Shown: positions 9,286 through 17,785, counted from the first letter of the stretch. The stretch is DNA of 64,000 nt from Bdellovibrionia bacterium (GCA_030427805.1 JAUICP010000009.1:1-64000), one strand, 5' to 3'. Program-made: numbers and translations. Notes: generated from the sequence alone by a model not told the origin.

Positions 9286-9579
9286 CTACTGATCCTTTAT
9301 CTTTCTAAAAACAACATCCACTTCTAAACCAACAACTTTTGCCATTTCAAAAAGTCGATCAAAACTCACCGACGTATTTGTTCCACGCAAATAAGTATTG
9401 ATGTCCGTTCTCTTGATATCCATGATACGACCCATTTCAGCTTGGCTCATCCCAACTTTTGCCATTTCTTTTTCTATTCGATCTAGTATCTTTCTTCTTA
9501 GGTCCATAGCCTCACCAACATTGCCCTTAACTTTAGTAGATTTATTATCAACTATCAAGTTATTTATTTCTGAAACCAT
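9286..9579 (-). CDS. XRE-family helix-turn-helix regulator
   Basis: This 97-residue protein has a Cro/CI-type HTH from about residue 29 to 85: LRRKILDRIEKEMAKVGMSQ, then AEMGRIMDIKRTDINTYLRG and the hydrophobic SFDRLFEMAKVVGLEVDV. It resembles antitoxin-like or phage-type repressors. It sits just upstream of the zinc-ribbon gene and the recombinase on the same strand, so control of recombinase expression is a reasonable inference. No toxin partner is recognised. It overlaps the PLA2-like gene by 16 bp. The in-frame TAG stop is followed by open reading frame (see the zinc-ribbon entry). Confidence 0.8.
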   Translation of the reverse strand: MVSEINNLIVDNKSTKVKGNVGEAMDLRRKILDRIEKEMAKVGMSQAEMGRIMDIKRTDINTYLRGTNTSVSFDRLFEMAKVVGLEVDVVFRKIKDQ

Positions 9580-9890
9580 GAATAAATCCTAACTGCCCCA
9601 TAATATATATGAGCGATAACTTTTCGCGGGAAAGACAGAATATCAGGCTTGGCGTCGACCTGTTTCAGCATATTCCGCAGAAATACCTGATCGGCATCCT
9701 TTAGATCCTGAGCAGTTCTCGCTTTTGTAAACATATAGTCATGAATGTCACAACTCATGCCCCAATCAAGTCCGAAAACTTGATTGGGGATGATATGGTT
9801 AAGCGGCCCATTAGGGCCGCACTGATTCAACATTTTCTTTCTTTCCTCGTCGTTCAATTCCCAGAACTCATCAGGCGCTTTGAGCTTCAT
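9564..9890 (-). CDS. Small phospholipase A2-like protein
   Basis: This protein of 108 residues has no signal peptide. The segment VFGLDWGMSCDIHDYMFTKA has the C-x-x-H-D-x-x-aromatic pattern of the phospholipase A2 catalytic helix, with a preceding G-x-D-W loop and a second helix containing an aspartate (LKDADQVFLRNML), as in small bacterial and fungal PLA2 proteins. If active it would release a fatty acid from phospholipids using the His-Asp pair. It overlaps both neighbours and is part of the element operon. The functional call is from motif pattern only; an inactive structural relative is possible. Confidence 0.5.
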   Translation of the reverse strand: MKLKAPDEFWELNDEERKKMLNQCGPNGPLNHIIPNQVFGLDWGMSCDIHDYMFTKARTAQDLKDADQVFLRNMLKQVDAKPDILSFPRKVIAHIYYGAVRIYSWFQK

Positions 9891-10218
9891 CTATCACGCC
9901 TGAGTTCTGGTTATCACTTTTCTTTCGGACTTTTTTCTTCTTTGTCCTCGACAGCTTTAGGTATTGCTGAATACTTCCATCAATATCCTCGCCATCGGTA
10001 CTGCTGATCAGTTTTCTCAGATAGCTCTTCTTATCAAAGAAAAGGGTCTTCAGAACTTCAAAGTCAGAATCACTCGCCTTTTCCAGAAAGAGTCTAACGA
10101 GAGCACTTACGACCTTTGAAGCATCGACTCTGCAGGACTCTGAGCGAAGCCTGTGGACGAGCTCAGTCACTTGCATCGCCTGATCATCTTCAAGAAGAAT
10201 TCTCTTAATTGGCTTCAT
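9871..10218 (-). CDS. Uncharacterised small element protein
   Basis: I do not recognise this 115-residue protein. It opens with MKPIKRILLEDDQ, followed by predicted helices (VTELVHRLRSESCRVDASKVVSALVRLFLEKA) that resemble ribbon-helix-helix or small coiled proteins. It ends with a strongly basic stretch (LSRTKKKKVRKK) and a polar tail, so nucleic-acid binding is possible. It overlaps the next gene by 20 bp and the preceding one by 14 bp, consistent with one operon. Confidence 0.6.
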   Translation of the reverse strand: MKPIKRILLEDDQAMQVTELVHRLRSESCRVDASKVVSALVRLFLEKASDSDFEVLKTLFFDKKSYLRKLISSTDGEDIDGSIQQYLKLSRTKKKKVRKKSDNQNSGVIDEAQSA

Positions 10219-10432
10219 TCTCGTCCTCCTGTTTTGGTGGTTGCAATCGATCAGGTTCGATTGCCTCAGGTTCTTCTATGAGACTTTCGTAAAAACGGAC
10301 CTTTAGTGACTTCTCTATTTGAGCCTTACAAACGTCGACACTATTCACCGCCATTTGATATCCAAAGGTGATAAACAACACTGAGAAAATAATTGGAACA
10401 TAGACTCCCCAAACAAAAGCGCGTGCGCTCAT
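10205..10432 (-). CDS. Small single-pass membrane protein
   Basis: This 75-residue protein has one N-terminal membrane segment (FVWGVYVPIIFSVLFITFGYQMAV), then a polar tail rich in Glu and Pro (EEPEAIEPDRLQPPKQEDENEAN). It overlaps the lipoprotein gene upstream by 4 bp (ATGA) and the following gene by 14 bp. By position it could be an envelope accessory of the conjugation apparatus; no family is recognised. Confidence 0.6.
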   Translation of the reverse strand: MSARAFVWGVYVPIIFSVLFITFGYQMAVNSVDVCKAQIEKSLKVRFYESLIEEPEAIEPDRLQPPKQEDENEAN

Positions 10433-10866
10433 CGCTGACCTCCCTCAGGAACCCAAAATGAATTCCCTCGGATAGTCCAAACGCAATGTTTTTGAACGAG
10501 TTTGTCCCCCTTGACCTCCCAGTCAAAGCACTCTTTATCAACATCAGGGGCTGAGAGTTTGAAATCATTCACTCCGCCTCCTTTGCTTGGTACCGATACC
10601 GAATACTTATCCAGATTGAGAAGCGTTTGCTTTCTCGTTTTTGAATCACGGCTCTCAAGTGATCCGTGAATGATATAGCTACTGAGACCACCGATTGCAG
10701 CTCCAATTAAGGCGCCTGTTGCGGCGCCTTTTCCTCTGTCATTTTTATTTGCAAATGACCCACCAATAGCTCCTGTAGCAGCACCAACACTCACGCCTGT
10801 TACAAGAGACTCTTTCATGGAAGCGCAACCACTTAAGGCAAAGCTTCCTACAATAATACTCGTCAT
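10429..10866 (-). CDS. Glycine-zipper lipoprotein of the element
   Basis: The protein has a lipobox (FALSGC, Cys14 from the ATG) and a glycine-zipper region (ATGAIGGSFANKND then GAATGALIGAAIGGLSSYI), as in small outer-membrane lipoproteins that insert into or span membranes. From the ATG the signal peptide lacks positive charge. An ATA codon five codons upstream (10879-10881), preceded by AAGGAG at 7 nt, would give the more typical start MKNKFMTSIIVG. In this operon it could take the place of the missing VirB7 lipoprotein, which is inference. The C-terminal half is not recognised. Confidence 0.65.
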   Translation of the reverse strand: MTSIIVGSFALSGCASMKESLVTGVSVGAATGAIGGSFANKNDRGKGAATGALIGAAIGGLSSYIIHGSLESRDSKTRKQTLLNLDKYSVSVPSKGGGVNDFKLSAPDVDKECFDWEVKGDKLVQKHCVWTIRGNSFWVPEGGQR

Positions 10867-11060
10867 AAATTTATTTTTTATGGCATTTCTCCTTTGTTTT
10901 ATGTTGAAATTGAACCAGCTACCTCGAATTTGGGTAACTGGTCTTGAAAATCGACATCAAAGTGTCGTTATTTTAATAGTTTAGCGAATTTTCCCCGCCG
11001 ACGAATCGGCATCAAATCAGCAGGCAATCGGCAGGAAATCAGCACCCAGACCGAACTATT

Positions 11061-11819
11061 CTAAAACTTGAACCTTCTTCCTGATAGACTTTCAAAATTG
11101 ATCTCACCTTTCCCTGCGAGAACATTGTCTAAAAGACCGTAGAAAAATTTGTGCTTCTTTCCAGTGTCTTCCCTGACCAATCTCTCTGCATTCTGAACCA
11201 TTGACAAAATACTCTTTGTTTTGCCGATGTAAAACACTGCGGGAATTGCAGTCTGGCGATAATACTGTTGCATCTTTTCCAAGTAACGAGAGGCTGTTTT
11301 TTTATTGGCGTCATACTCAAGAGCCACAAGAATGTCTCCAGAACTCTTTTTAATGCTGAGTACACCGTCACTATTTAGTTCCACAAAGGGAGCATACCTC
11401 TTGTCTTTTTGAAACTCCTGGGATGACTGGAGTTCGTTTTCTCCAAGAATACTCAGCACTCGGTCACTTCCCTTGAGGACACAGCGGATGTCATTCAAAA
11501 CAATATCGTGTTCAGGAGAATCACTTTTTTGTACCTTCGATGGAGCCTCGTAGGGCAGCAATGATTGAATTCTACTGAGCCCCTTTTCTCCCAGTCCAAA
11601 AGTGATCTTCGGACTACCGTTTTGTAAGAAGACGTCTTTTGATAAAAAGGCAGTCTTTACAAGCTTGGTGAGTCTGCGGTGAACTGTCTTGAAACCGGTC
11701 TCTGGGAAAAAATAGCGATTGATTTGCTCAACCGTTGAGACTTTCCCTTGGTTCAAGAAGAAAAACAGTTCGTGATCTCGCTGAGTAATCACCACTTTTT
11801 CTTCATCAACTCTCGTCAC
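11061..11819 (-). CDS. Replication-relaxation-like protein
   Basis: This 252-residue protein has an N-terminal winged helix (TQRDHELFFFLNQGKVSTVEQI, then TVHRRLTKLVKTAFL) and an alpha/beta C-terminal half (DILVALEYDANKKTASRYLEKM, then AVFYIGKTKSILSMVQNAERLV). This is the layout of the replication-relaxation family found on plasmids and conjugative elements. It overlaps the FtsK-like gene by 14 bp, a pairing also seen on other elements. With no classical relaxase in view, it is the best candidate for DNA processing before transfer, which is inference. Confidence 0.6.
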   Translation of the reverse strand: MTRVDEEKVVITQRDHELFFFLNQGKVSTVEQINRYFFPETGFKTVHRRLTKLVKTAFLSKDVFLQNGSPKITFGLGEKGLSRIQSLLPYEAPSKVQKSDSPEHDIVLNDIRCVLKGSDRVLSILGENELQSSQEFQKDKRYAPFVELNSDGVLSIKKSSGDILVALEYDANKKTASRYLEKMQQYYRQTAIPAVFYIGKTKSILSMVQNAERLVREDTGKKHKFFYGLLDNVLAGKGEINFESLSGRRFKF

Positions 11820-13269
11820 TTGGTCCCTCAGTCATGGCGTCCAAATCTTCTTGGTCCTCTTCAATTTTCAGCATGTTCTGAAAGTTTGAGCGCTCGTTGT
11901 TCTCGAACTCATCTTTGATGACTTGAAGCTCCACGTTCATTGTCTCATCATCAATGTAGGGGGCCTGAACTTGCTCATGATCACTGCCGTTGGTCCACAT
12001 AGCTCGTCCTTTAATCGCCGGAAGCTTCTTTGCCAAATTCCCTCCCATGGCGACATTGGATGCCGCAGCCGAAATCATCCGAAAAGTCATTCTTCCTGGC
12101 AAATTATCCAATGTTTCGGTTGAGATGGCCTCTTTCACTGGCTTCTGAGTCGAAGGAACTAGATGGATTCCTGCGGCCCTTGCAAGTCTTGAGAGTTCGC
12201 CGATGTGCTGTCTTGCCAATTCATTAGACTTTTTGCCAAAAAGGGCTGCTGCCTCATCGATGCCGACGACAATCAGGTCTAGCTTGTCTCTTTTGGGGTC
12301 GATGGATTTGCGTCCGTTCTTCTCCAAGATCTTGTAGCGCCGATTCATTTCTTTCACGAGCGCTCCGAGAATGTTGGTGGCCTCAACCTCATCTTTCGCT
12401 GTCCGAACATTCGGAAGTTCCGCAAACTCCTTCACCTCAACACCACGCTTTAGATCCAAGAGGTAAAGCTGAAGATGTGGAGAGCTTTTGAGTAGTGAGA
12501 GCATGGTCGATCTGAAAAACACCGACTTCCCACCACCGGTCGCCCCGGAAATCAAAAGATGGGGCAGTGAGCGAATGGGTTGAACCACAGGTCCCTTCAT
12601 GCTCTGACCAATGATAAAGGAGTAGGGCTCCTTTACATGGGAGTAGAGCTCGTGAAACCCAACAAACTTTGGCAGATCCTTCTCGCAAAGATAGATCTCA
12701 ACCTTACCTTTGTCTTCAGCGAGGTTTATGCTCTCAACTGTTTGACGAAACCCAGCAGTTAATGAGTCCTTTTGGGCCTCGAACTTCCCGACCCCGACGC
12801 CAAAGGTCTCGACAATCACTTTTGATCGGTGTTCACCAGTCGGAATGATCTTTTTAACTTTCGGCACTTCTCCAATCGCTGTCTTAAGCCCCGATCGATC
12901 AATCGCTTTCTGGAAGGTTTTATACCTTCGGTTTTCTTCAAAACCCAGATAGCAGAGTGAGCCGACCCAGAATAGGCCAACGAGAGTCCACAACTGGTTG
13001 ACCAGAGGCATTCCGAAGAATAATTTAAACCAAAACGGTAAAGGATTGCCAAATACAAAACTGAACCCGTTGTAAAACGAGTAGTCTTTGTGGTAAACGA
13101 ATACATAAACTGCACAAACTAGAACAAGCTGCTTATACCAAAACCAGAGGCTTTTCCATTCCAGTTTCTTGGCCCCATAAAAGCAAAGGGTCATGAGAAA
13201 CACGACAATCTTCCAGCAGCCAATTGCTGCTTTTTCTAAACCATCATCATTCGATTTTTTTTGACTCAT
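11806..13269 (-). CDS. FtsK/SpoIIIE-type DNA translocase, likely coupling protein
   Basis: This 487-residue protein has two or three N-terminal membrane segments within residues 10-125, then a motor domain with Walker A GATGGGKSVFF and Walker B LIVVGIDEAAALFG, and the FtsK-like segment LARAAGIHLVPSTQKP. It would pump DNA at the inner membrane and is the likely type IV coupling protein here in place of VirD4. It overlaps virB10 by 4 bp upstream and the replication-relaxation gene by 14 bp downstream, so coupling protein and secretion channel are made together. The C-terminal acidic tail (EEDQEDLDAMTEGPSDES) is typical of a partner-docking end. Confidence 0.85.
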   Translation of the reverse strand: MSQKKSNDDGLEKAAIGCWKIVVFLMTLCFYGAKKLEWKSLWFWYKQLVLVCAVYVFVYHKDYSFYNGFSFVFGNPLPFWFKLFFGMPLVNQLWTLVGLFWVGSLCYLGFEENRRYKTFQKAIDRSGLKTAIGEVPKVKKIIPTGEHRSKVIVETFGVGVGKFEAQKDSLTAGFRQTVESINLAEDKGKVEIYLCEKDLPKFVGFHELYSHVKEPYSFIIGQSMKGPVVQPIRSLPHLLISGATGGGKSVFFRSTMLSLLKSSPHLQLYLLDLKRGVEVKEFAELPNVRTAKDEVEATNILGALVKEMNRRYKILEKNGRKSIDPKRDKLDLIVVGIDEAAALFGKKSNELARQHIGELSRLARAAGIHLVPSTQKPVKEAISTETLDNLPGRMTFRMISAAASNVAMGGNLAKKLPAIKGRAMWTNGSDHEQVQAPYIDDETMNVELQVIKDEFENNERSNFQNMLKIEEDQEDLDAMTEGPSDES

Positions 13270-14240
13270 TTTTCTCCATAATAAGTTGATACAAGGTTAA
13301 TAATCATTTCTGTTCCGGCAGGAATCGTGACGTACTCAGGCTGACTCTCAAGAGCCCTTGCTTGCCTCTGGGCCTCCATTTCACTGACTTTTGAAATACC
13401 TTGATAAAGAGCATTTTTAGTCGTGGCCTTGGGGGTGGTGTCGGTGGCAATCATTCCTCCATTGCCGGGGCTTGCTCCCAGTGCTTCACGCTCAGTCAGA
13501 GTGTCGGTCATGGCCGAAACCATGGTAAGACCTAAAGTTGATACGATTCTTTCCGTCGCCTTCCCGTTAAAATCACCCACCAACCCCGGTGAGTAATTTT
13601 TTGAGTTAAGTGCTTGTGCTTTCAATTGAACCTCCTTTCCACTAGGCAGTAGCGCCTTGTTGAATTGAATAAACACTTTCTTGCCGCGCCCTGGATAGTT
13701 GATGGTCCCAAAGGCGATACTATTTTTGGGGAGACTTCCCCCATTTTTGTCTTTCCCGCCATAAGGGAGGAGCACCTTATAGAGTTGCCCCGTCTCTCTG
13801 GTATCAATGGCTGTGAGAAGCTTTCCGATTAGGTTGGTGCCAATAGGGAGGCCTCGCTCGAATCCATCTGGGCCTTTTCTTTTGATGACCTGAGGCGCTT
13901 TGTACTCAATGTTTTTGACAAAACGAGCTCGTTGGCTTCGATCTATCCCTTGAATTTTATTGCTCTCGTTTTGAGCAGACGATTCAAATAGGTGTTTGAC
14001 CTTTTTCGAAGTCTCAGTATTCTGTTCTTCCGACTGACCATCTTCCTCTGACCCCCTCTTGATGGGAGTCATGGAGCTTTCGACCACACTGGTATCTGGC
14101 CCGGAGCTCATAACCATTGAAATAGCAGCGCCTACAAAACACAGACTACCCAGTACAATCCCGAATTTCTTCGTTTGAAACACGCCTTTGCCGGCATCGT
14201 CTTTCACAAAATACCCTTTAAGTTTTTGAGTGAATTTCAT
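13266..14240 (-). CDS. virB10: VirB10/TrbI-family type IV secretion protein
   Basis: This 324-residue protein spans from inner to outer membrane in the secretion core. One membrane segment (FGIVLGSLCFVGAAISMVM) lies near residues 26-44, followed by a polar linker and the VirB10 beta-barrel domain: LIGKLLTAIDTRETGQLYKVLL, SIAFGTINYPGRGKKVFIQF, and the terminal VTIPAGTEMIINLVSTYYG. It overlaps virB9 and the FtsK-like gene by 4 bp each. The linker is short compared with long proline-rich VirB10 forms. Confidence 0.85.
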   Translation of the reverse strand: MKFTQKLKGYFVKDDAGKGVFQTKKFGIVLGSLCFVGAAISMVMSSGPDTSVVESSMTPIKRGSEEDGQSEEQNTETSKKVKHLFESSAQNESNKIQGIDRSQRARFVKNIEYKAPQVIKRKGPDGFERGLPIGTNLIGKLLTAIDTRETGQLYKVLLPYGGKDKNGGSLPKNSIAFGTINYPGRGKKVFIQFNKALLPSGKEVQLKAQALNSKNYSPGLVGDFNGKATERIVSTLGLTMVSAMTDTLTEREALGASPGNGGMIATDTTPKATTKNALYQGISKVSEMEAQRQARALESQPEYVTIPAGTEMIINLVSTYYGEK

Positions 14241-14983
14241 CTCAAAAACTTTCTCCCAATGATTGTTTTGCTCCGCTCCTTCCCAATCAGGACATTGATG
14301 CTAAAGCCTTTCGTCTCCTTTAGAGGGATAAAGAGACGGGCCCTTGATGACTCATCAAATTTGAGATCATCTTTTTCGACCACAAAACCTTGATTCTGAA
14401 GTGGGACACCTCCTCGGGTGGCAACAATCCGTAGACTATTCAAAGACAGCTCCTTACTTTTTGGGAGCAGGCTTTTGACTTCTAGATCAATAAATCTCAA
14501 GCCCCGCTGAGGGTCAGTGCTTGTCCTTACCACAAGAACTTGAAGAAGATCTTCGATCTTAAAATCCAGTCCAATCGCCTTATGTCCCGGAAGAATAGAT
14601 TCCTTGGGAGACACCTTCCTTCGTTTTGGTGGCGATTTTGATCGCCATTTTACATAAACTAAGTCATCGTAGGAGCAGGCATGACAGACTTTCAGAATAA
14701 ACCCATAGGTGTGATAGGGTGTGTACACAAATAAATTTGTCTCCACATCCCCTAAAGGCTGAATCGTTAGGTCATTGTCGATAAACTCCACCGCATAGTA
14801 GTTCTGGTTTCCAATCACCACTTTCTTGGGCTTTTCTGAAAACCTAAGGACCGAAGCCTTCCCCATTCTGAGCTTAATCGGCTGCATCTTTTGATCGTTC
14901 ACACGGACGGTGCGAATACCTGTGGCCAAAGCCATTTGACTCCAAAACAGAATCAAACAAATCAAAGCAAGGGAAGCCCTCAC
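14237..14983 (-). CDS. virB9: VirB9/TraK-like outer-core type IV secretion protein
   Basis: This protein of 248 residues has a signal peptide (MRASLALICLILFWSQMALA). The N-terminal domain has the VirB9 pattern of beta strands around MGKASVLRFSEKPKKVVIGN and LTIQPLGDVETNLFVYTPYHTY. A cysteine pair (CHAC) follows. A C-terminal domain after residue 125 would bind VirB10. The divergence from textbook VirB9 is high, and the assignment leans on position between virB8 and virB10 with 4-bp overlaps on both sides. TraK of F-type systems is the alternative name for the same role. Confidence 0.65.
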   Translation of the reverse strand: MRASLALICLILFWSQMALATGIRTVRVNDQKMQPIKLRMGKASVLRFSEKPKKVVIGNQNYYAVEFIDNDLTIQPLGDVETNLFVYTPYHTYGFILKVCHACSYDDLVYVKWRSKSPPKRRKVSPKESILPGHKAIGLDFKIEDLLQVLVVRTSTDPQRGLRFIDLEVKSLLPKSKELSLNSLRIVATRGGVPLQNQGFVVEKDDLKFDESSRARLFIPLKETKGFSINVLIGKERSKTIIGRKFLR

Positions 14984-15561
14984 TTTGATTGATGCTCCCT
15001 AATCCCATTGACATAAAGACCAATGGGATTCCATGCATTGGCCGCTCCTTTTATAATATTAAGAGAGATCGTCGTTGGCACTGGAATCGGAATCCCTTCA
15101 ATCCGAAGAAGTTTATCAAAACTTGCCACCACACTTTGCTCAGTCACGTCCACTTTGACGTTTACGATCACTTGCTGAGTCTCTTTCCCCTGAAACTCCT
15201 GGTCTTTGAGATGAGTCAAAAGACCAAATAGTTTTTTGCCGAGACCCTTAGTCACCAGCGGGGCGAGCGTTTTACTCTTTGACCGAGGGTCTAGAGCATC
15301 CCATTCGTAACGCCTTTTTAAGAAGTCCTCTACAAAAGCCTTAACGGCCTCTTCCGAGATCGCCACGTTTGACCGTTTCCCGGACAAGAACTCTTGCGAC
15401 TCTCCAGACCGAATCACAACAATCGGATCGGAAAAGTACATCATTCCAATCACAACAGTCTGAATCAGGGTGAGCCCCAAAAGTCCCGCATTGATGAGTT
15501 TATGAGTTCTGAGTAGTGAATTGATATCCGTCCACGCATTCAGCGCTGAACTTTTCTTCAC
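14980..15561 (-). CDS. virB8: VirB8/TraE-like inner-membrane protein
   Basis: This 193-residue protein has a short cytoplasmic N-terminus, one membrane segment (LINAGLLGLTLIQTVVIGMMYF, residues 22-43) and a periplasmic domain with an alpha-helix and beta-sheet pattern like VirB8/TraE. It would assemble the inner-membrane platform. It overlaps virB9 by 4 bp and lies 6 bp after virB6. The position agrees with the collinear VirB order. Confidence 0.7.
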   Translation of the reverse strand: MKKSSALNAWTDINSLLRTHKLINAGLLGLTLIQTVVIGMMYFSDPIVVIRSGESQEFLSGKRSNVAISEEAVKAFVEDFLKRRYEWDALDPRSKSKTLAPLVTKGLGKKLFGLLTHLKDQEFQGKETQQVIVNVKVDVTEQSVVASFDKLLRIEGIPIPVPTTISLNIIKGAANAWNPIGLYVNGIREHQSK

Positions 15562-15567
15562 CGAAAC

Positions 15568-16605
15568 CTATCCCTTTTTATTGGTTGATCCACCATAATG
15601 TCCTCCATTACGTTGAGTGTTTTGGCCATAAGACACCCCATGTGCCCTATGGATTTTTTCTTGATTTTTTCGATACTTCCACCCCATAGAATTGAGATCG
15701 GAGTACTCGTTTTTAAATTTGTCGATCTTGGGACCGACTTTCTCTTTAAATCGATTCATTCTTCCCACCACTGGGTTCGTCAGTGGTTTGGCTGCAAACT
15801 TGCTAGCACCCCAAGTTTTGGCAGCGCCTTGTTTGATGACCTTCGTTGCGTAAAGCTTTGCCGTTGTCGCTGCGGCCATGGCCGGAGCTGAAGCAAGAGC
15901 TGATGCCGCACTTTCCATCCCATCGTTGATCAAAGATCTGGTTGCAATCGGGATAAAAAGCATACAGAGTCCAATACAGAGATTGAGGATGATTGAAAGC
16001 AAATAATCCTCAAGCCCACCAATCTGTGGGTTCATAGCAAGCTTCAATAGAAGGACCCCTAGAATGGTCCACAAACACTTCCAGATGATGACTTTTAAAA
16101 GCCCTTTGTAGAGATTGGCCGTTACGTTAGCAGTGGACTTTGGCACATAGGCAAGAATCATCAGAGGGGAAACTGTAAACAGAATCACCCAAACCAAATG
16201 CGTCAGGGCCTCCGCTACAAAAAAGCCAAGGTAGGCAATGATGTAAGCCAGAAGAGCAAATACATACAGAATATGCCCTCTCAGATCAAACATACTGCTC
16301 GATGAGTCTTCGTAGTTTGGTCCAAGATTCTGCAAAACTTCCCAGACGTCGGTGATCTTATCAATTTTCTCAATGACTCCATCACCGATCATGCCGATCA
16401 CATTGATTGTGTAATCAAATGAGAGCAGAAGAAAAATCGAAATCACTACGCGCCTTAAAATATCAAAGACATCAATTTGGTCTTTTTGAGCCTTGAAGAA
16501 TTCTAGGACAATCAAAAGCAGAACTAAGGGTACGAGAAGCATCCAATAGATTTCTAAGATCTCAAGCCTGATATCTTTTGCGACAATTGCAAGTTGATCA
16601 AACAC
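15568..16605 (-). CDS. virB6: VirB6/TrbL-like polytopic membrane protein
   Basis: This 345-residue protein has about six membrane segments between residues 17 and 225 (for example YWMLLVPLVLLLIVLEF, LYVFALLAYIIAYLGFFVAE and ILNLCIGLCMLFIPIAT). A hydrophilic C-terminal tail is rich in Gly, Asn and basic residues (HYGGSTNKKG at the end). VirB6 proteins form the inner-membrane part of the DNA channel. It is separated from virB5 by 3 bp and from virB8 by 6 bp. Confidence 0.75.
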   Translation of the reverse strand: MFDQLAIVAKDIRLEILEIYWMLLVPLVLLLIVLEFFKAQKDQIDVFDILRRVVISIFLLLSFDYTINVIGMIGDGVIEKIDKITDVWEVLQNLGPNYEDSSSSMFDLRGHILYVFALLAYIIAYLGFFVAEALTHLVWVILFTVSPLMILAYVPKSTANVTANLYKGLLKVIIWKCLWTILGVLLLKLAMNPQIGGLEDYLLSIILNLCIGLCMLFIPIATRSLINDGMESAASALASAPAMAAATTAKLYATKVIKQGAAKTWGASKFAAKPLTNPVVGRMNRFKEKVGPKIDKFKNEYSDLNSMGWKYRKNQEKIHRAHGVSYGQNTQRNGGHYGGSTNKKG

Positions 16606-16608
16606 GAC

Positions 16609-17304
16609 CTAAAACCTTATAAAACCTGGCTCGCGCTTGAAGTTTTTGAACGCTTTTCCAAGCCCTTTGTTCACCCGCTGGTAGGATGAAACTGAGTGTT
16701 TGTCGTTTCTATTTTTTAGTGCAAACTCTTCGCTTTGCATTTTAAGGCTTTGACTTTGCAAACGAATCAACTGATTCACACTCTTCAAGATCAAGGCATT
16801 GGAAACGGCCGTAGCTCTTGCTGCCCCTTTAGGGGAGGCCGACTGACCTTGAACTCTCAACGAATCAGAATTGGTTTCCTGTGATTTCGAAAAGTCTTTG
16901 AACGAGTTGACCATTCGAAGAGATTCCGCCACCGTCTGATCATGGAGTTTATGAAGGGCCTCTTCTGGAGATTTTGGAATCTGCCCGTAAATGTTAGCGA
17001 CAGCTTTCATTGAGCGATTAAAATCTCGCAACTCCTGTAAAACTCCGTGATCTTGAATCGGCAGACTTTGCATAAGTCCCGTTATGTTCTCGAGGCCCTG
17101 ATGAATTGTCCTGAAATAGTTGTCGGAATGTCTCGCCTGATCCATCATCGACCTTAATTGTTGATACCGTTTGTAGTTTTCCGCCAAAATCTTTACCAGA
17201 TATGGTATTTGTGCCCACCCAGCACCCCCGTCGCCCCAGACCCCATAAGAGGGCGGGGAGATTAGGAGAAGCGGCATAAGCAAAATCATTAGTTTTTTTC
17301 GCAA
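16609..17304 (-). CDS. virB5: VirB5/TrbJ-like secreted pilus-tip protein
   Basis: I start at the TTG at 17304 because AAAGGAGGT lies 6 nt upstream and it gives a signal peptide (MRKKLMILLMPLLLISPPSYG). The longer frame to 17427 overlaps the divergent plus-strand gene. The mature protein of about 210 residues is almost all helical with heptad-like patterns (ILAENYKRYQQLRSMMDQAR, GLENITGLMQSLPIQDHGVL), as in VirB5/TrbJ. It would sit at the pilus tip or act in the periplasm. It is the first gene after the embedded plus-strand gene. Confidence 0.7.
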   Translation of the reverse strand: MRKKLMILLMPLLLISPPSYGVWGDGGAGWAQIPYLVKILAENYKRYQQLRSMMDQARHSDNYFRTIHQGLENITGLMQSLPIQDHGVLQELRDFNRSMKAVANIYGQIPKSPEEALHKLHDQTVAESLRMVNSFKDFSKSQETNSDSLRVQGQSASPKGAARATAVSNALILKSVNQLIRLQSQSLKMQSEEFALKNRNDKHSVSSYQRVNKGLGKAFKNFKREPGFIRF

Positions 17305-17362
17305 GGATGCACCTCCTTTAAATTGGTTGTTAGTTGATTGAAGCTTTGCTAATTTCTTCCCC

Positions 17363-17785
17363 GTGGCGACTAAAAGTGAACTCTCACCAAAATTGATGAA
17401 CCGACAACAACGCTTGAAGATTGCCAAGTCATGGAGTCAAAACGTCAATCCTAAGAAAAAGATCAAGGCCTATAAAGATCACTTCGGCGTCGATAAGTAC
17501 TGCGCCGCTTTTGAGCTTAAAAAAGCTGGCGTTGAGATGAGTGAGAAGTTTGCCGAGCGGTGGGCCACACATTTTGAACGAAAGCGGGCTCACCGAAAAC
17601 AACTGCAACAAAAAAAGCGACTAGACCCAATTCAAGCCTCCAGTTCTGAATTTGGCGGTGACGGTGAGTTCTATTTTATTGCAGGCCACACCTCTGCCGG
17701 TTTCCCTTATGGCATCACCTGGGATCAGGCCCTTGAAGACCAAATGATAACAAGAGAGGAATACAATTCCAGAGAGGTTATCTAG
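17363..17785 (+). CDS. Uncharacterised plus-strand gene inside the virB operon
   Basis: This 140-residue frame starts with GTG at 17363, or with ATG at 17396 (MNRQQRLKIAKSW). The N-terminal half is basic and helical (KKKIKAYKDHFGVDKYCAAFELKKAGVEM). The C-terminal part contains FYFIAGHTSAGFPYGITWDQAL, a pattern I remember from small uncharacterised proteins of other bacteria but cannot verify. It lies antisense between virB5 and virB4. Its stop overlaps the virB4 stop by 3 to 4 bp, and its start is divergent from virB5 with 58 bp between. It must have its own promoter. The function is unknown. Confidence 0.65.
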   Translation: MATKSELSPKLMNRQQRLKIAKSWSQNVNPKKKIKAYKDHFGVDKYCAAFELKKAGVEMSEKFAERWATHFERKRAHRKQLQQKKRLDPIQASSSEFGGDGEFYFIAGHTSAGFPYGITWDQALEDQMITREEYNSREVI

